Positions 11,113 to 22,279 of a stretch of 64,000 nt of DNA are shown here, piece by piece; the first letter of the stretch is position 1, and every line of letters starts with the position of its first letter. Origin of the DNA: Stenogyne calaminthoides (taxonomy: Eukaryota; Streptophyta; Magnoliopsida; Lamiales; Lamiaceae); contig JBBCBC010000016.1 of the NCBI GenBank assembly GCA_037126765.1, forward strand, positions 19,659,778-19,723,777, given 5' to 3'. The position numbers and the translations under genes were made by a program. Below the pieces are notes generated by a model. That model did not search any database, was not told where the DNA came from, and saw only the letters and a program-made list of their open reading frames with translations.

Positions 11113-12070
11113 CCAGGTAAGAAGGTCAGTTGAGGAAGGAAACTTCAACTGATCAGATATGATCAGTTGGGTACTGATCAGAAAGGAATATCAGTTGAAG
11201 GGGGAACTTCAACTGACTAAGGGTTTTTGGATCAGAAGGAACCTGATCAGAGGGATAAAATATTATTTGGAAAATTTGCTAAGGCTTAGGCTACACAGTA
11301 AGATTGGCAAAAATCAGAGAAGTCAGATCAGATCGAGTGGTACCTGATTGATTACGATATCAATCAGTCAGATACGTTTTCTGATTTACATTATTTGCCT
11401 TGCCTTATCTGATTCATATTGTCTGAGCTTATCTTCTTAAATGTTATTATTACTGTTGGCTTTACTTTATGACGCACGCACTGCAAAACATTAAATGAGG
11501 ACGTGGGGAATACGTATTTAATGACATTTATTATAGTTTTCGCAACCACACGATTAAAATACTTTACGACCGCCTAATCTTAGCCGTTGATTTCAAAATA
11601 CGGATACTTGAGTATTTACGGAGAGTTGTGCAAAATGTTTTCCCTCGCACTATATAAAACCCTAACTCAGTTTCCAGAAAACTTTTATACTTTTAAATTT
11701 ACCAAATTCTTGAGAGATAAAATTTCTGTGCAAACTATTTCAAACTCTTAAAAATCGATTCATCTTTCATCTTTCAAAATCTTTGAATCAATATCTGGTA
11801 AATTTATGTATATGTTTTTACTTAAATGTCTTTTTGGTATCAATGTTTGTCAAATTGATTGTTTATGCTTACAAACTGTGTTACTAAAATTATGGAAATG
11901 GATCTTGTTGCGATAATGTATTATTCTTGACTTATTCTAAATGCATACTTGTATTAATATGAGTCTGTGCTTGAAATACTTGATTGGTGAATTAGGGTTG
12001 TTTGTTTGACTATACCTATTGAAATAATTTATTCAAACTCATCCCTAAAATCGCTTGTTTTCCATAGAAA
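11113..12070 (+). promoter_or_regulatory. SV1 spacer between pol and third ORF, with TATA box at 11651
   Basis: No gene seen. GA- and T-rich sequence after pol, then TATATAAAA at 11651-11659 followed by CCCTAAC. The third ORF follows about 400 bp later. SV2 has a comparable spacer with a TATTTAA-type box and 'aaaccct' words upstream of its third ORF. A promoter for the third ORF is therefore plausible, but it is inferred from sequence only. Confidence 0.45.
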
Positions 12071-15000
12071 TGACACAACTTATTGCTCGCACATGACAAG
12101 GCAAAAATATATGCAATTTCACATCAATGAAAAAGGACATTATTGATGAGAAATTTGTCATGTTCTCATTCACCTCGGACCCTGAGTCGATTGAAATTCT
12201 AGACTGTCTTCGTGCATGTGGACTTGATCAGTATTGCTATCGTCACCAGGACGTCGTGCACACATATGAAGCCCTATAATTTCTTTACAATCTGAAGAGA
12301 GAAGAGGAGGATGAGGAAAAGCTAATTTCATACGTTGGAGGAACGGAGGTAGTTGTGACTGATAAGGATCTACGGAGGATATTCGGTCTCCGTCCAGGAA
12401 GTATTGACCCAGAGACGTTCACTTCTAAATTCGGAGAGAAAGGGTTTCTTCAGGCCAAACTGTTAAGACCAGTGAATCGAGACCAGACTGTGAATGTTTT
12501 TGCCCCTCATCTCAAAAGGAAATATCGACTTTTGTTCAAAATTATTTCCAAGGTGATTATGTGCTTAACCTATAGTCTTGATGTCGTCACTTCATACAAG
12601 CAGTGTGTTATGTTTGCGAATGGGAAGTTTGCTCTGAACGAGAGGAATGAAGTCTTTCCGACTTCAAAGTGCTCATTTATCCACAAGGTTTCTATAATCC
12701 TTGCGGATAAACTGCCCGATAACTTCCAGTAGAATGAAGATGGGAAGAAGATTTATCTGGCAAAATTCAAGGCCATTTTGGGAAGAGATGAACCCCTACC
12801 TGGTCAATCAGATGATGATCCTGCTCCATATGTTCCTAGACAATGAGGAGAGGGCAGAGGGAAAGAAACCAAGGGAACTGTGACATTTGTCCAGTCAGAG
12901 ACGCAGGAAAAGGCCGCCCCCAAGAAGAAGTTGAAGCGCAAGGCACTGGCCAAGAAACCAGATGAGCCAAAAAAGCGTCAGAAGAGGATTACCACTCTTC
13001 TGAAGAAAGCACCTGGACCAGCTCAAGTAGTTGAGAGAACTGAGGAGCTGATTCACATTGAATCAGATGAGGAAGTTGCTGCGAATGAACTATGAGTACT
13101 GGCAAGGAGGAGCAGATTGAACAGATGGGAGAAGGAGAAGGAGAGGCAGAAGGAGAAGGAGTAGAATTTGCGCCCACTGGGGAGCAGTAACCCTCAGATT
13201 TTGTGCCCCTCAGTGCAGTATTCAGAAGAGAAAGATCATCTACACCTACATCCAAATCGCCCTCACCATCACCAACCAAATCTCCATCACCAGCCAAACC
13301 ACCATCTCCAACCCCATCTGCACCAGTTGAACCCCAACCCCAAACTGCCCCTGAACCACAGATTCAACCCAATCTGAGCCAACTCCAACTCAACTAGAAC
13401 CTACTCCACCTAGTGAACCACAAATTCCCACTCAGCCATCAGACCAGATTGTCTAGGAACCAGAGAGGGTTGAGGAACCGATTGCTAAAGAAGTTGTTCC
13501 AAGAGAGGACCTCTATGTATCTCTTACCCACAATCCATTCAACACCAGGATTGTTCTGGAGTCCCCAGAATTAGACACCGAGGATCCCACCCTGTTCATA
13601 CTGAAGCAACATGTTAAGGCTTATCTTGACAAGATTTGCCTGGATCTGATCAACCATCCAGGCCTCCAGCCAAAGATTGAAGATTGTATTCTGGAAGGAT
13701 ATACGTCTAAAGGGTATTGAAGAATTTTTTATTCTGATGGAAGCACTCAAATCTGAGTATTTGTGGATCTAGAAACGAGGTGTATGGAGAATGATGGTGT
13801 AAGCAGTGCAGCTGAATTTGCCTCTGATGATGACATCAGATGGTTCATGAGAAATTTGGCATTGCTGAGGTAGAGGAGGAAGCTTGCTTGGCTCATGATA
13901 ATGAGCAAGCTGTCGATGAACCAGGTTTGGGTACTGTAGATGTGACCCTATCTGGTGAGGCTTCAACATCTGGCAGGGCTGTTACCTTAGATGCTGATAC
14001 CCTATATCGCCTTTCGAAGAACATTCAAGATGGGGTAAAGGCAACCGTTGAAACTCAGTTCAACACTTTGGCAACTGACCTGATGAAAAGATTCAAAGAA
14101 GACTAGCAAGTTCTGGTTGATGCAGAGAGGAAACTGAATGTAGCCAAGCTGATGAGCATGCACGATAATATTACTACCTCTGTGATGAAGAAAGTTGATC
14201 CAGTCACAGAGAAGATAGTTCTACAGGTTTCAATGCTCTCTGATTTGGGAATCTTGTTGGAAAGTGTCTGGTCTTCTTTGGAGAGGACGGATACTTGTCT
14301 TGATGCTGGGTGGAAGAGATTTGAGGGATCACTTCTCAGGGCCATGAAATCACTTGAAGCTGGTTTGAACAGATTGTTGGGCCCTGAACCCTCATCTTCC
14401 ACAGTGTAGATAACCCCGTTATCTGTTGAGGAACTCAAGTATGAAGTGCTTAATCAGTTCAGAGCACTGAATCTCAGGCTAACACACCTTTTTGATGCAA
14501 CCAAAAAGGGGGAAGGGGAAGAGGAGGCAGAAAAACAGATGCAATTAATCATTGCGGGTACATTACCATCTCCTAGACCATCTGTGCTGACTCCATCTGC
14601 ACAACTGCTGCCATGCAAGAAATTATCCCAACTGTTGTTGTGCTTGACACCAAACTGGTGAAGATGTATCAAACAATTGAAAAGCACGGGCAAGACATTG
14701 AAGCTCAAGGGAAGGCCATTTCTGAACATACGTCTATCTTATCTGATGTTGTTACCAGAGTAGATAAGATAGAAGATTTTTCATCAAACATTCAGAAATG
14801 GTACGAATCTGAAGATCAGGCCAAGAGCCTTGATCTGGCAAAGCAGTTACTTGAAGAAGAGAAAGCAGTTGAGGCAGAAGCCAAGAAGAGAGAGAAAGGC
14901 AAGGGCAAGCAGGTAAAGGTACCCACTCAGATCCAGAAGCAGATTGAGACATGATCGAGGTCTCAGATAACCCCAGAATAGTCAGAGGAGCATAAAGTCA

Positions 15001-15551
15001 GGCAAAGAGTGATCGATGCTACTATCAAGAAGAAAAAACTGGCTGAGTCTAAAGGTCTTCACATTAGTTATGCCAGAAGATAGGGGAAGAAGGCTGCTGT
15101 TGTTGAGGATATTGTCTGGGAAGAAAGAGCCTTACCTACATCGGTGAAAGACATCTTGGTTGCGCGGGAAGATCTGATACCAGAATGGAACAAGATTTGA
15201 GGAGACTGGCTATGTGATGTGTACATTCTGGAGAAGATTCCCATTGCTGCTGATCAAGGAGAATTTGATGATGAATTCAGAAGCTGGCAAGAAACCAAAT
15301 ATCCAGAATTCTCCGAGATCATAATGAAAGATGGCAAGACGATGAACCTAATTCATGAGGTTTCCCCATTCAAAATTCTCTTGCCACCTCTCAGACCGAA
15401 CAAGACTCTTGATCCCATTGCCTTTAAGAAGTTGTACTATGATTTTGCCAAGAAAGGAGGGATCATTGAGAAGGATCGACTGGGTGCTCTGATGCAGAGG
15501 ATGTACAAAGTTTTTTATATTCCTGAAGAGCTCCAGAAGTTCAAGTATTGA
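12071..15551 (+). pseudogene. SV1 third ORF (envelope-like position), fragmented
   Basis: Extra gene between pol and the 3' LTR. The function is unknown. The ATG at 12071 is only a candidate start. Readable blocks are 'EEEDEEKLISYVGG...DLRRIFGLRPGS' to 'PHLKRKYRLLFKIISK' (about 12300-12730), a K/P-rich linker (12880-13400, including S-P-S-P-rich sequence) and helical, coiled-coil blocks (13840-14106, 14152-14409, 14613-14950). A conserved C-terminal block (15100-15549) ends 'LMQRMYKVFYIPEELQKFKY'. The first block resembles the 'putative plant transposon protein' type domain, and SV2 28765-32216 carries the same block order. I see no signal peptide or clear membrane segment, so 'envelope' is only a positional label. 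Many stops and frameshifts. Confidence 0.65.
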
Positions 15552-15743
15552 AGATAACAGATCAGAAGACTACTTTAGAACCAGATGATAGGTATTTCTG
15601 TACTTGTAAACATTTATATCCTTAATGTATTACTCTACCTTTCTGATTTTAAGACAATTTCTCATTTTCTTCTGAATTGTGTGTTATTTATGTTATTTAG
15701 ATTATAGTAATCTGTTTTTCTGATTAACTGTTTTGGTTCCATC

Positions 15744-15757
15744 AAAAAGGGGGAAAT
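15744..15757 (+). promoter_or_regulatory. SV1 polypurine tract
   Basis: AAAAAGGGGGAAAT directly before the 3' LTR start. It would prime plus-strand DNA synthesis. The same tract precedes the SV2 3' LTR at 32693. The 15552-15743 stretch between the third ORF and this tract is AT-rich and holds no gene. Confidence 0.85.
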
Positions 15758-15856
15758 TATTGGGAAATTTGTAGTTTCGATGGAACTTCCAAAACACATT
15801 GTAATAGGACCAGTCAGACCTGTTAGCTGACTAATGAATTAGATATCAGATAGGAT
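15758..15856 (+). repeat. SV1 3' LTR, first 99 bp only
   Basis: Matches 1540-1638 of the 5' LTR (TTTCGATGGAA...GTCAGACCTGTTAGCTGACT...GATAGGAT). The terminal TG has mutated to TA. It stops exactly where a family-A LTR starts. AGGAT (15852-15856) is the probable 5-bp target site of that insertion. The second copy of AGGAT, with the continuation GACCAGCTGAG, is not found in this window. Confidence 0.85.
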
Positions 15857-18800
15857 TGTTGGGGTTATACTTAAGAGTATGCTTTTACTTTGTATAACCA
15901 AACTTATTTTTCTTATTTATTTACTGAAATAAATTATTAATCACTGTTGCATTTAAATATGAATGAATGTTATATATATTTATTGCAAACCCGTTCAATA
16001 AGTCAGTATGTATTACGTTGTAGTTAATTTGGTGATACCAGATCACAGAAGATCAAATTAACAGCTCCTCGTACTTAAGTACAAATTCACAACCTAGATG
16101 GAAATGAACAACCATCATGAAAGGTTGATGTATAAGACTCGGATTGGCTTGTCTTGACCAAGAGATTATACTAGTGCATTTGGATGCGCTGAATAGGACC
16201 TATAGGAGTGTTGGGGAATAAGTTTCACAGCTCTATTCGGGGTGAATATTTAAATACAAATTTAATTCTTATAATTATTACTAGCATGAATTAATCCTAT
16301 ATTAATTCAAATAATAATCCAACAACATACCATGCATATAATTAATTCACGTAAATCCTACGCATGCGGAATTCTACGAGTTTACGTGAACGTACCTCTT
16401 GGGATGGCAATGGCTTGGTTGATTAGACTCACCAAAAGAACTTCCCAAGTATTCCCTTAATCCTTGCTCGACAATCCGGTGGAAGGATACACGCGAACAA
16501 TTAACAAAAGGAAAAAATAAACTTTGTTGCACCACTTTCGTGGATTTGCTAATTTTTCCAGCACATGGAATTGTACTTGGGAATGAAAGAATCATCCCCT
16601 ATTTATAGATAGGTGATGGGCGATTTTTTTGGTAGAAAAACAATGTGGGAAAAAACTTTTCTTGATCTCCAAGAAATCTTGAATATATCTCCTATATTCT
16701 TTTTCCCATAATTATAATATTCCACAAAAATCCCACCTCACCAAGTTATGGTGATTTTCGAAATTTTAGGAAAAGATTCCAAGATTTGGATCTTCTTGAA
16801 TTTATGAGATATTCTTGTATTTCAAGAAATACATATCTTCCATAATATATTTTCAAGAAAATCAAGAAAATCTTTATTTCCCCTTTAATTTCAAAATATT
16901 CAAAATTTCCATCATGAATAACCAAGTGGGAGATTTCTTGAATTTAATGAGATAATCTTGTATTCCAAGAATACATATCTTCATTCCATAACAAAATTCA
17001 AAGAAAATCTTTCTCCCCTTTATATCCATAAAATTCGAAAATTACAAGGAAAAATAAGCAACAACATTTATTTTATTTTAAACACCTTTTTTAGTTATTG
17101 GACTATATGTTGGGCTACTCAGGGGGCCTTTATGAGAATTAAGATTGGACCTTCCAATGGATCTTGAATTATCAATATTGAGCCACAATATTATTCAAGC
17201 CCATAAATATTAATTAATCCCACTACATAATTAATATTGCACTATCCATCTTAACCCATATTACAGTCAATATGGCTCCAGGTTATTATTTCCCGTGTTT
17301 AAGATTATCCAGCCCATTAATTAATTCAAGCCACTGAAATAGCTTTCCGTTAATTAATATCTTTTGTCCTTGGTCAAGGAACGGTTCAACATTATTATCC
17401 ATACCGGAAACTAATTCCACTTGCAAGATTTGGTATGATAAAGCTTATGAACCTCCCAAGGGGGCAAATCGAACAAGCGTACTTGCACACGATTCTTCGT
17501 ATTAAATCTTAGCAATCACATGTGACCAATAATATTGCCCAAGATAAAAAGTATTGAATCTCGTTGATTTTCTACCCATGATAAGTCAAAGCAATAGTTA
17601 CCAATCACACGTGATCCCATTTAAGGAACGAAGATTAAGAAATAACGAACCACTGAGGTCTAATTCTTCCTTGTTCAGTTCTGAAGAATTTATCCTCCTG
17701 TAGGTCCTATTCAGTGCATCAGTCATGCACTAGTGTAATCTCTTGGTCAAGACAAGCCAATCTGAGCCTTACACTTCAACCTTTCACGATGGGTTGTTCA
17801 TTTCCATCTAGGTCGTGAATGGCGTACTTTTTATTACAAGGGACTGTTAATTTAATCTTCTGTGATCTGATATCACTAAATTAACTACAATGTAACACAT
17901 ACGAATTATGGAACAGTTATGCAGTAAATATATATAACATTTAATAATATTTAAAGCATCAGTGATAAATAATTTATTTCAGTAAATAAGTCCGAAATTC
18001 AGTTTTGATTATACAAAGTAAAAAACCTTACTTTCCAGTATAATCCCAACAAGGAGGATAAATTCTTCGGTACTGAATATACAAGAATTAGACCTCAGTG
18101 GTGTGTTGTTTCTTAGTCTCCGTCCCTTAAATAGGATCGTGTGAAATTAATAACTACTGCTTTGACTTATGATAGGAAGAGAGTCATCCCGATTTGATAC
18201 CTTATATCTTGGGCAATATTATTAATTACATGACGATTGCTGACATTTAATATGGAGAATCGTGTGCAAGTACGTCTTGTTTGATTGGTCCCCTTGGTGG
18301 GCTCAGAACCTTTATCATACCAAATCTTGCAAGTGGAACTTAATTTCCGGTATGGATAAAAATGTTGAGCTGTCTTTACTCCAAGGATAAAGATATTAAT
18401 TAATATAAAGCTTGTTCAGTGGCTTAATTAATTAATGGGCTAAAATAATTTTAAACATGGGAAATAATGATTGGGAGCCATATTATAGTAAATTCGTAAT
18501 ATGGGTTAAGATGGATAGTTCAATATTAATTTTATAGTGGAATAAATTAATATTAATGGACTTTGAATAATATTTGGCCCAATATTATAGCTTCATAGTC
18601 CATTGGAGGTCCAATATTAATTCTCCTAAAGGCCCCTCAAATAGCCCAAAATAAAGTTCAATTAATGAAAGAGAGAAGAAAATATTCTTGCCTAATATTT
18701 TGAAATTTTTCGAAAATTGTAGGATTAAGGAGAAGAAAGGTTTTCTTGATTTTCTTGAAAAGATTTTATGGAAAGAGATATGTATTCTTGGAATACATAA

Positions 18801-19411
18801 TTATCCCATAAATTCAAGAAGTCAAATCTTGACTCCTTACTCCTTGTATTTTTCGAAAATATAGGGATAAAGGGGAATAAGTTTTTATGGAAAAAATTAA
18901 TTAAGGAGAAAAGAATATAGGAGATATATTCAAGATTTCTTGGAGACCAAGAAAAAGATTTTCTTCCTTATTTTTCCCCCAAAAAATCGGCCACCCTAGT
19001 CCTATTTATGGGGGATGAATTTTTCATTCACAACTGCAATTCCATGTGTTGGAAATATTAGAAATCCACAAAGGTGGTGGCAAAATATTTTTGGTTTTCT
19101 CTCTTATTAAAATCGTTCGTGTGAATCCTCCCATCGGATTGCGTTCGTGGACTTGAAACATATTTGGGAAGGCTCTTTGGGTTGATCCATCGTCTCATCA
19201 GTCGTCTCTACAAGAGGTTAGTAATCTCGTAACTCCTAGATTCTGCATGCTTAGGATTTACGTGGATTACGTGTACGCATGTTGTTTATTCGCTTAATAA
19301 TTATTATGTTAAATTGATTTAGGACTAATTCATGCTAGTTATTAATTTATTAATTTAAATATGTATTTAAAATCATCTCGAATAGATCCGGACACCCCTA
19401 TTTCCCCAACA
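15857..19411 (+). repeat. LTR-A, 5' LTR of the family-A element (interrupted)
   Basis: Starts TGTTGGGGTTATACTTAAG and ends TTTCCCCAACA before the primer-binding site. An inverted solo LTR of the same family occupies 16209-18051; removing it and one AGGAG leaves about 1.7 kb. A TATA-like CCTATTTATGGGG lies near 18993-19010. Related copies: 1-583, 5045-6728, 16209-18051 and 34725-34811. Confidence 0.9.
16209..18051 (-). repeat. Solo LTR-A nested inside LTR-A
   Basis: Reverse-oriented family-A LTR of 1,843 bp. It begins TGTTGGGGAATAAGTTTCAC and ends CAGTATAATCCCAACA. The 5-bp target-site duplication AGGAG is perfect (16204-16208 and 18052-18056), and the host LTR reads on across it. It is diverged from the copy it landed in. 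Open frames within it have no recognisable product. Confidence 0.93.
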
Positions 19412-19413
19412 AC

Positions 19414-19425
19414 TGGTATCAGAGC
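19414..19425 (+). promoter_or_regulatory. Family-A primer-binding site
   Basis: TGGTATCAGAGC starts two bases after the LTR end. It is a perfect match to the usual plant initiator tRNA-Met primer site. Confidence 0.92.
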
Positions 19426-20850
19426 TCTGGTTTCGAGCTCTGACTTTTAAATTGTTATTTAAATTATGTTGGACATTAAATTGAAAATTGGATTGTAGAA
19501 TTGCTAGATCTGTTTTGCAGGTATCTAATTGTCATGTTATTTAATGTGTTTAATTTTCATTTGTATGAATGAATGGTTTTTAATTCGACTCGTTCGGATT
19601 TGTTTTTCTCGTGAGAAAATCCACGAGTAGATTAGGCTATTTGATTTGATCAAGTGTAATAGACTAGTATAGATTTAAAGTATATTTATTTTTCGTTAAA
19701 TAAATTGTAATTTGATCGAAGACGAAGACGGAGACGAGGAGTTAAGATAAATTTGGAACCGTATGTGGGCGACGTGCATCGCGCGAAACGTGCCAAGGGA
19801 GGCTTGGCACACGGCGCCGGGAGGGACTATCCCACAACGCGTGTGGAAGCGATGAGGGCGGCGACAAGGCACACGTCGGGGTGGGCGAAAGGGCGCGGGC
19901 GAAAAAAGGCGGCGGGCGGCGGCGCGCGTGGGCGCAAGCACACAAAGGCGTTAAAAGACGTCGTCTTCTGCCGATAGCTTCCGAAAGGTGCCGAGAGCAA
20001 CCATGGGCAACGCCTTGCGCGCTGCTTACGTCTTGGCGGGCGCGGGTCGCGCCAAGTGGCGGGCGAATGCGGGCAAGCATATCGGGCCATTGCGAAATGG
20101 CGTGGCGCTCCAAGACGTAATTTTTTTTCGAGACGAACGAGTGGAAGAAATTCAAGACGATGTTTCTTCAAGATCAAGACAAGGAAAATCAAACCTTGAC
20201 AGTTGGATAATATGTGTCCAATACGTTTATTTTCTGTTTTGCTTGATTTATTGTTGTTTTTTTTTCTTATGCTTTATTTAATTTGTTTAAATGTGTTTGC
20301 ATGAGAATTGCTCAACGAAAAATCTCAAATTCAAAATATTACTAAGTATGTTTCAATAATTAATTAGATTTTGAATCGAATTAATTTTAACCTCCATGAT
20401 TTATTTATTTGTGAAATCATTTGGAGAAATTCCCCTACGGGACGGTCAAAAGATAGCTTTAACATGAATAAATTCTCAAAAGGATGATTGTGAATTATTA
20501 TTAGTGGCGACGAAGTAGAAATTCTGTATTTAATCATGGTTATTACTTAGGTATAAAATTGATATGCATATACTTCACCGAAGTCCCTGTCAATTTTATA
20601 TTGGTCAAGTGGGAGCCGACTATTAAGTTCGAAATTAAAGGTTTGTAACTGTTATTGTTTGTGACCTGCTTGAATGTGATTTAAATGATGACCCTCCCAC
20701 GAAGCTCATTTAAATCTGTTTTGAGATGTTGGTTGATGCATGTTCATATTTGTTTGAGATTTCAATATGAATCATGTGATCGAATTATGTGATTTTCTTT
20801 GTGTTGATCCGGATATTGACACAAGATATATGTTTATTTTCAGTTTCATC
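19426..20850 (+). other. Family-A leader with a GC-rich, CpG-dense island
   Basis: Untranslated leader between primer site and gag. Most is AT-rich, but about 19740-20125 is strikingly GC- and CpG-rich, with overlapping open frames on both strands that I take as composition artefacts. CAG|GTATCT at 19518-19526 looks like a splice donor and TTATTTTCAG ending at 20843 like an acceptor, so a leader intron of about 1.3 kb that contains the island is possible. The first ~110 bp of this leader reappear at 34812-34919. Confidence 0.5.
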
Positions 20851-21140
20851 ATGTCGCAACCTTTTAATCCACTGTTCAATATACTGAAAGATAACCTACT
20901 TACTGGAGAAAACTTTATTGTTTGGAAACGAAAACTTATTAACATCCTTGCTTCGCATGAATTCAAATGGGTACTCAACGTACCAAAACCCGAAAAACCA
21001 ACCAAGGGTGCCGGTATATGGGACGATATGGAATAGTGAATGGGAGCTAGGAAATGAATTGATGAGGGACATTATCTTGACACACATGTCAGATTCGTTA
21101 AAGGACCTTCATCAAGGATTTTCCACAGCTGCAGACATTT
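20851..21140 (+). pseudogene. gag: Family-A gag, N-terminal fragment
   Basis: Starts at ATG 20851, 'MSQPFNPLFNILKDNLLTG', then 'WKRKLINILASHEFKWVL', the typical N-terminus of Copia gag. I prefer this start to the ATG at 20767 because family proteins begin at this motif and an acceptor-like CAG precedes it. A TAG at about 21034-21036 after 'IWDDME' and a frame change interrupt it; 'DSLKDLHQGFSTAADI' continues in the next frame. It ends where SV2 LTR sequence starts at 21146. Only about 95 residues remain. Confidence 0.75.
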
Positions 21141-21145
21141 AAAGG

Positions 21146-22153
21146 AACTTATTATTGCAAGTTGAAGCACTCGAAAAACTGAGAATTTCCCAAGTGCTTT
21201 AAATCGAAGAGAGCTCATTCCACTAAGCCTAGCTTGATAAGATATATACAAAGCTTAGTCGAGATATCCTAGCCTTTGCATTGTTCTTTATTGTAAAGGA
21301 TATCTCATCCTAGTTGGAAACCAACCAAGAAACCCCAAACCCTTTGTAAGGTAGTTTGAGTGTGATTGTTGGTGAGATTGGAGTTGTAAAGAGTGAGTAA
21401 ACTACATTGAGGTAGCCAGAAAGCTCTAGAGGAGAAGTGAGTAATCTATCTTGGATAGACAGAAAGCTTGTGTGAGTTTTGAGTTAGTAAACTACAGAGG
21501 TAGTCAGAAAGCTCAAAATTAGAAAGGTTAGTAAACTACAGAGGTAGTCAGAAAGCCTTAGGAAGTGATTAGTGAATTTCTCTGAAAAGATCAGGGAGAG
21601 TGGACGTAGGAGCTTGAGTATCCGAACCACTATAATCTCTTTGTGTTCTTTGCTTTTCTGTTTTGCTTGATTATCTGTTGCATTACTTTGTCTTGAAAGC
21701 ATATTTTCACCGATATTTGGTTGGAATCAATCCACCGAAAGTTGCATATAAATTGAATCACAAGCCTAATCACTATTCCATTAAAGGAAGGTTTTCAAAG
21801 AAAATCTTAAAACGAGTATAAACTAAGGGCCAACCATTCAAGACATCCGAGTAGCTAGAACGAGATAGTTACCAAACCGAACTTACTCTTACGAGGGTTC
21901 AAGAAGTTAGTTATCCGATCCAAGCAACTCAGGATCTCAAAACTTAGGACTCGGTTGGGATTATCGAGGTATCCGAAAGCGATTTCGGGATCTTTGTCTC
22001 GAGATAGACTTTGACTCGGAGCGATTTGTGCTTCTCGGGATCAAATCATCGGTGACAACGACCCAAGTGACCTCGAAGAAGAAAAGTTTTAAAAACACCG
22101 AACACGTGTATTCCCCCATACACTTGTAAGACTTCGTTTGCACCGGACCAACA
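21146..22153 (+). repeat. SV2 5' LTR, truncated at its left end
   Basis: Parallels 33718-34724 of the 3' LTR to the terminal ACCAACA. The sequence before 21146 (family-A gag) has no match in the LTR. About 21395-21565 contains four imperfect ~45-bp units of the form AGTAAACTAC...GAGGTAGTCAGAAAGC. The 'gagtggacgtagga...ccgaaccactata' block lies near 21597-21630. Without the missing left third it has probably lost its promoter. Confidence 0.85.
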
Positions 22154-22155
22154 AG

Positions 22156-22166
22156 TGGTATCGAGC
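22156..22166 (+). promoter_or_regulatory. SV2 primer-binding site
   Basis: TGGTATCGAGC starts two bases after the LTR end. It equals the initiator tRNA-Met site TGGTATCAGAGC with one or two bases lost. Confidence 0.75.
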
Positions 22167-22279
22167 AAATGGTTCAACTTGACCACTGCTTTTGTTGACC
22201 AAAGTTTTATTTTCTAAAAAAAACTTGTGGTCTATCTGAACTGATCATATTTGCTGAATTCTTAAAAGACTCAGATAAA

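Larger units (their letters stand above)
1540..15856 (+). mobile_element. SV1: Sirevirus-like Ty1/Copia element, degenerate, 3' LTR truncated
   Basis: Order is LTR, primer-binding site, gag with CCHC knuckle, aspartic protease, integrase, RT, RNase H, a third ORF, polypurine tract, LTR start. Protease-integrase-RT order makes it Copia. The gag motif 'KKGIGYENPSG' and the extra ORF after pol are typical of the Sirevirus lineage. Three inactivating events are visible: an inverted solo LTR in gag, an internal deletion in integrase, and many stops and frameshifts. The 3' LTR is cut after 99 bp by insertion of a family-A element. The rest of that LTR is not found in the window. Confidence 0.88.
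15857..21145 (+). mobile_element. Family-A Copia element (Angela/Tork-like), 5' portion only
   Basis: Complete 5' LTR (with a nested solo LTR), initiator-tRNA primer-binding site, long leader and the start of gag. The LTR is about 1.7 kb without its insertion. The long leader and the gag opening 'FNPLFNIL...LTGENF..WKRKL' point to the Angela/Tork side of Copia; this lineage call is inference. The element breaks off at 21145 inside gag, where truncated SV2 LTR sequence begins. No pol or 3' LTR of this copy is visible. Confidence 0.75.

Noticed and set aside
19696..20281. Several overlapping ORFs on both strands
   Set aside because: Open frames expected from the GC-rich composition; no recognisable domain and all six frames behave alike.
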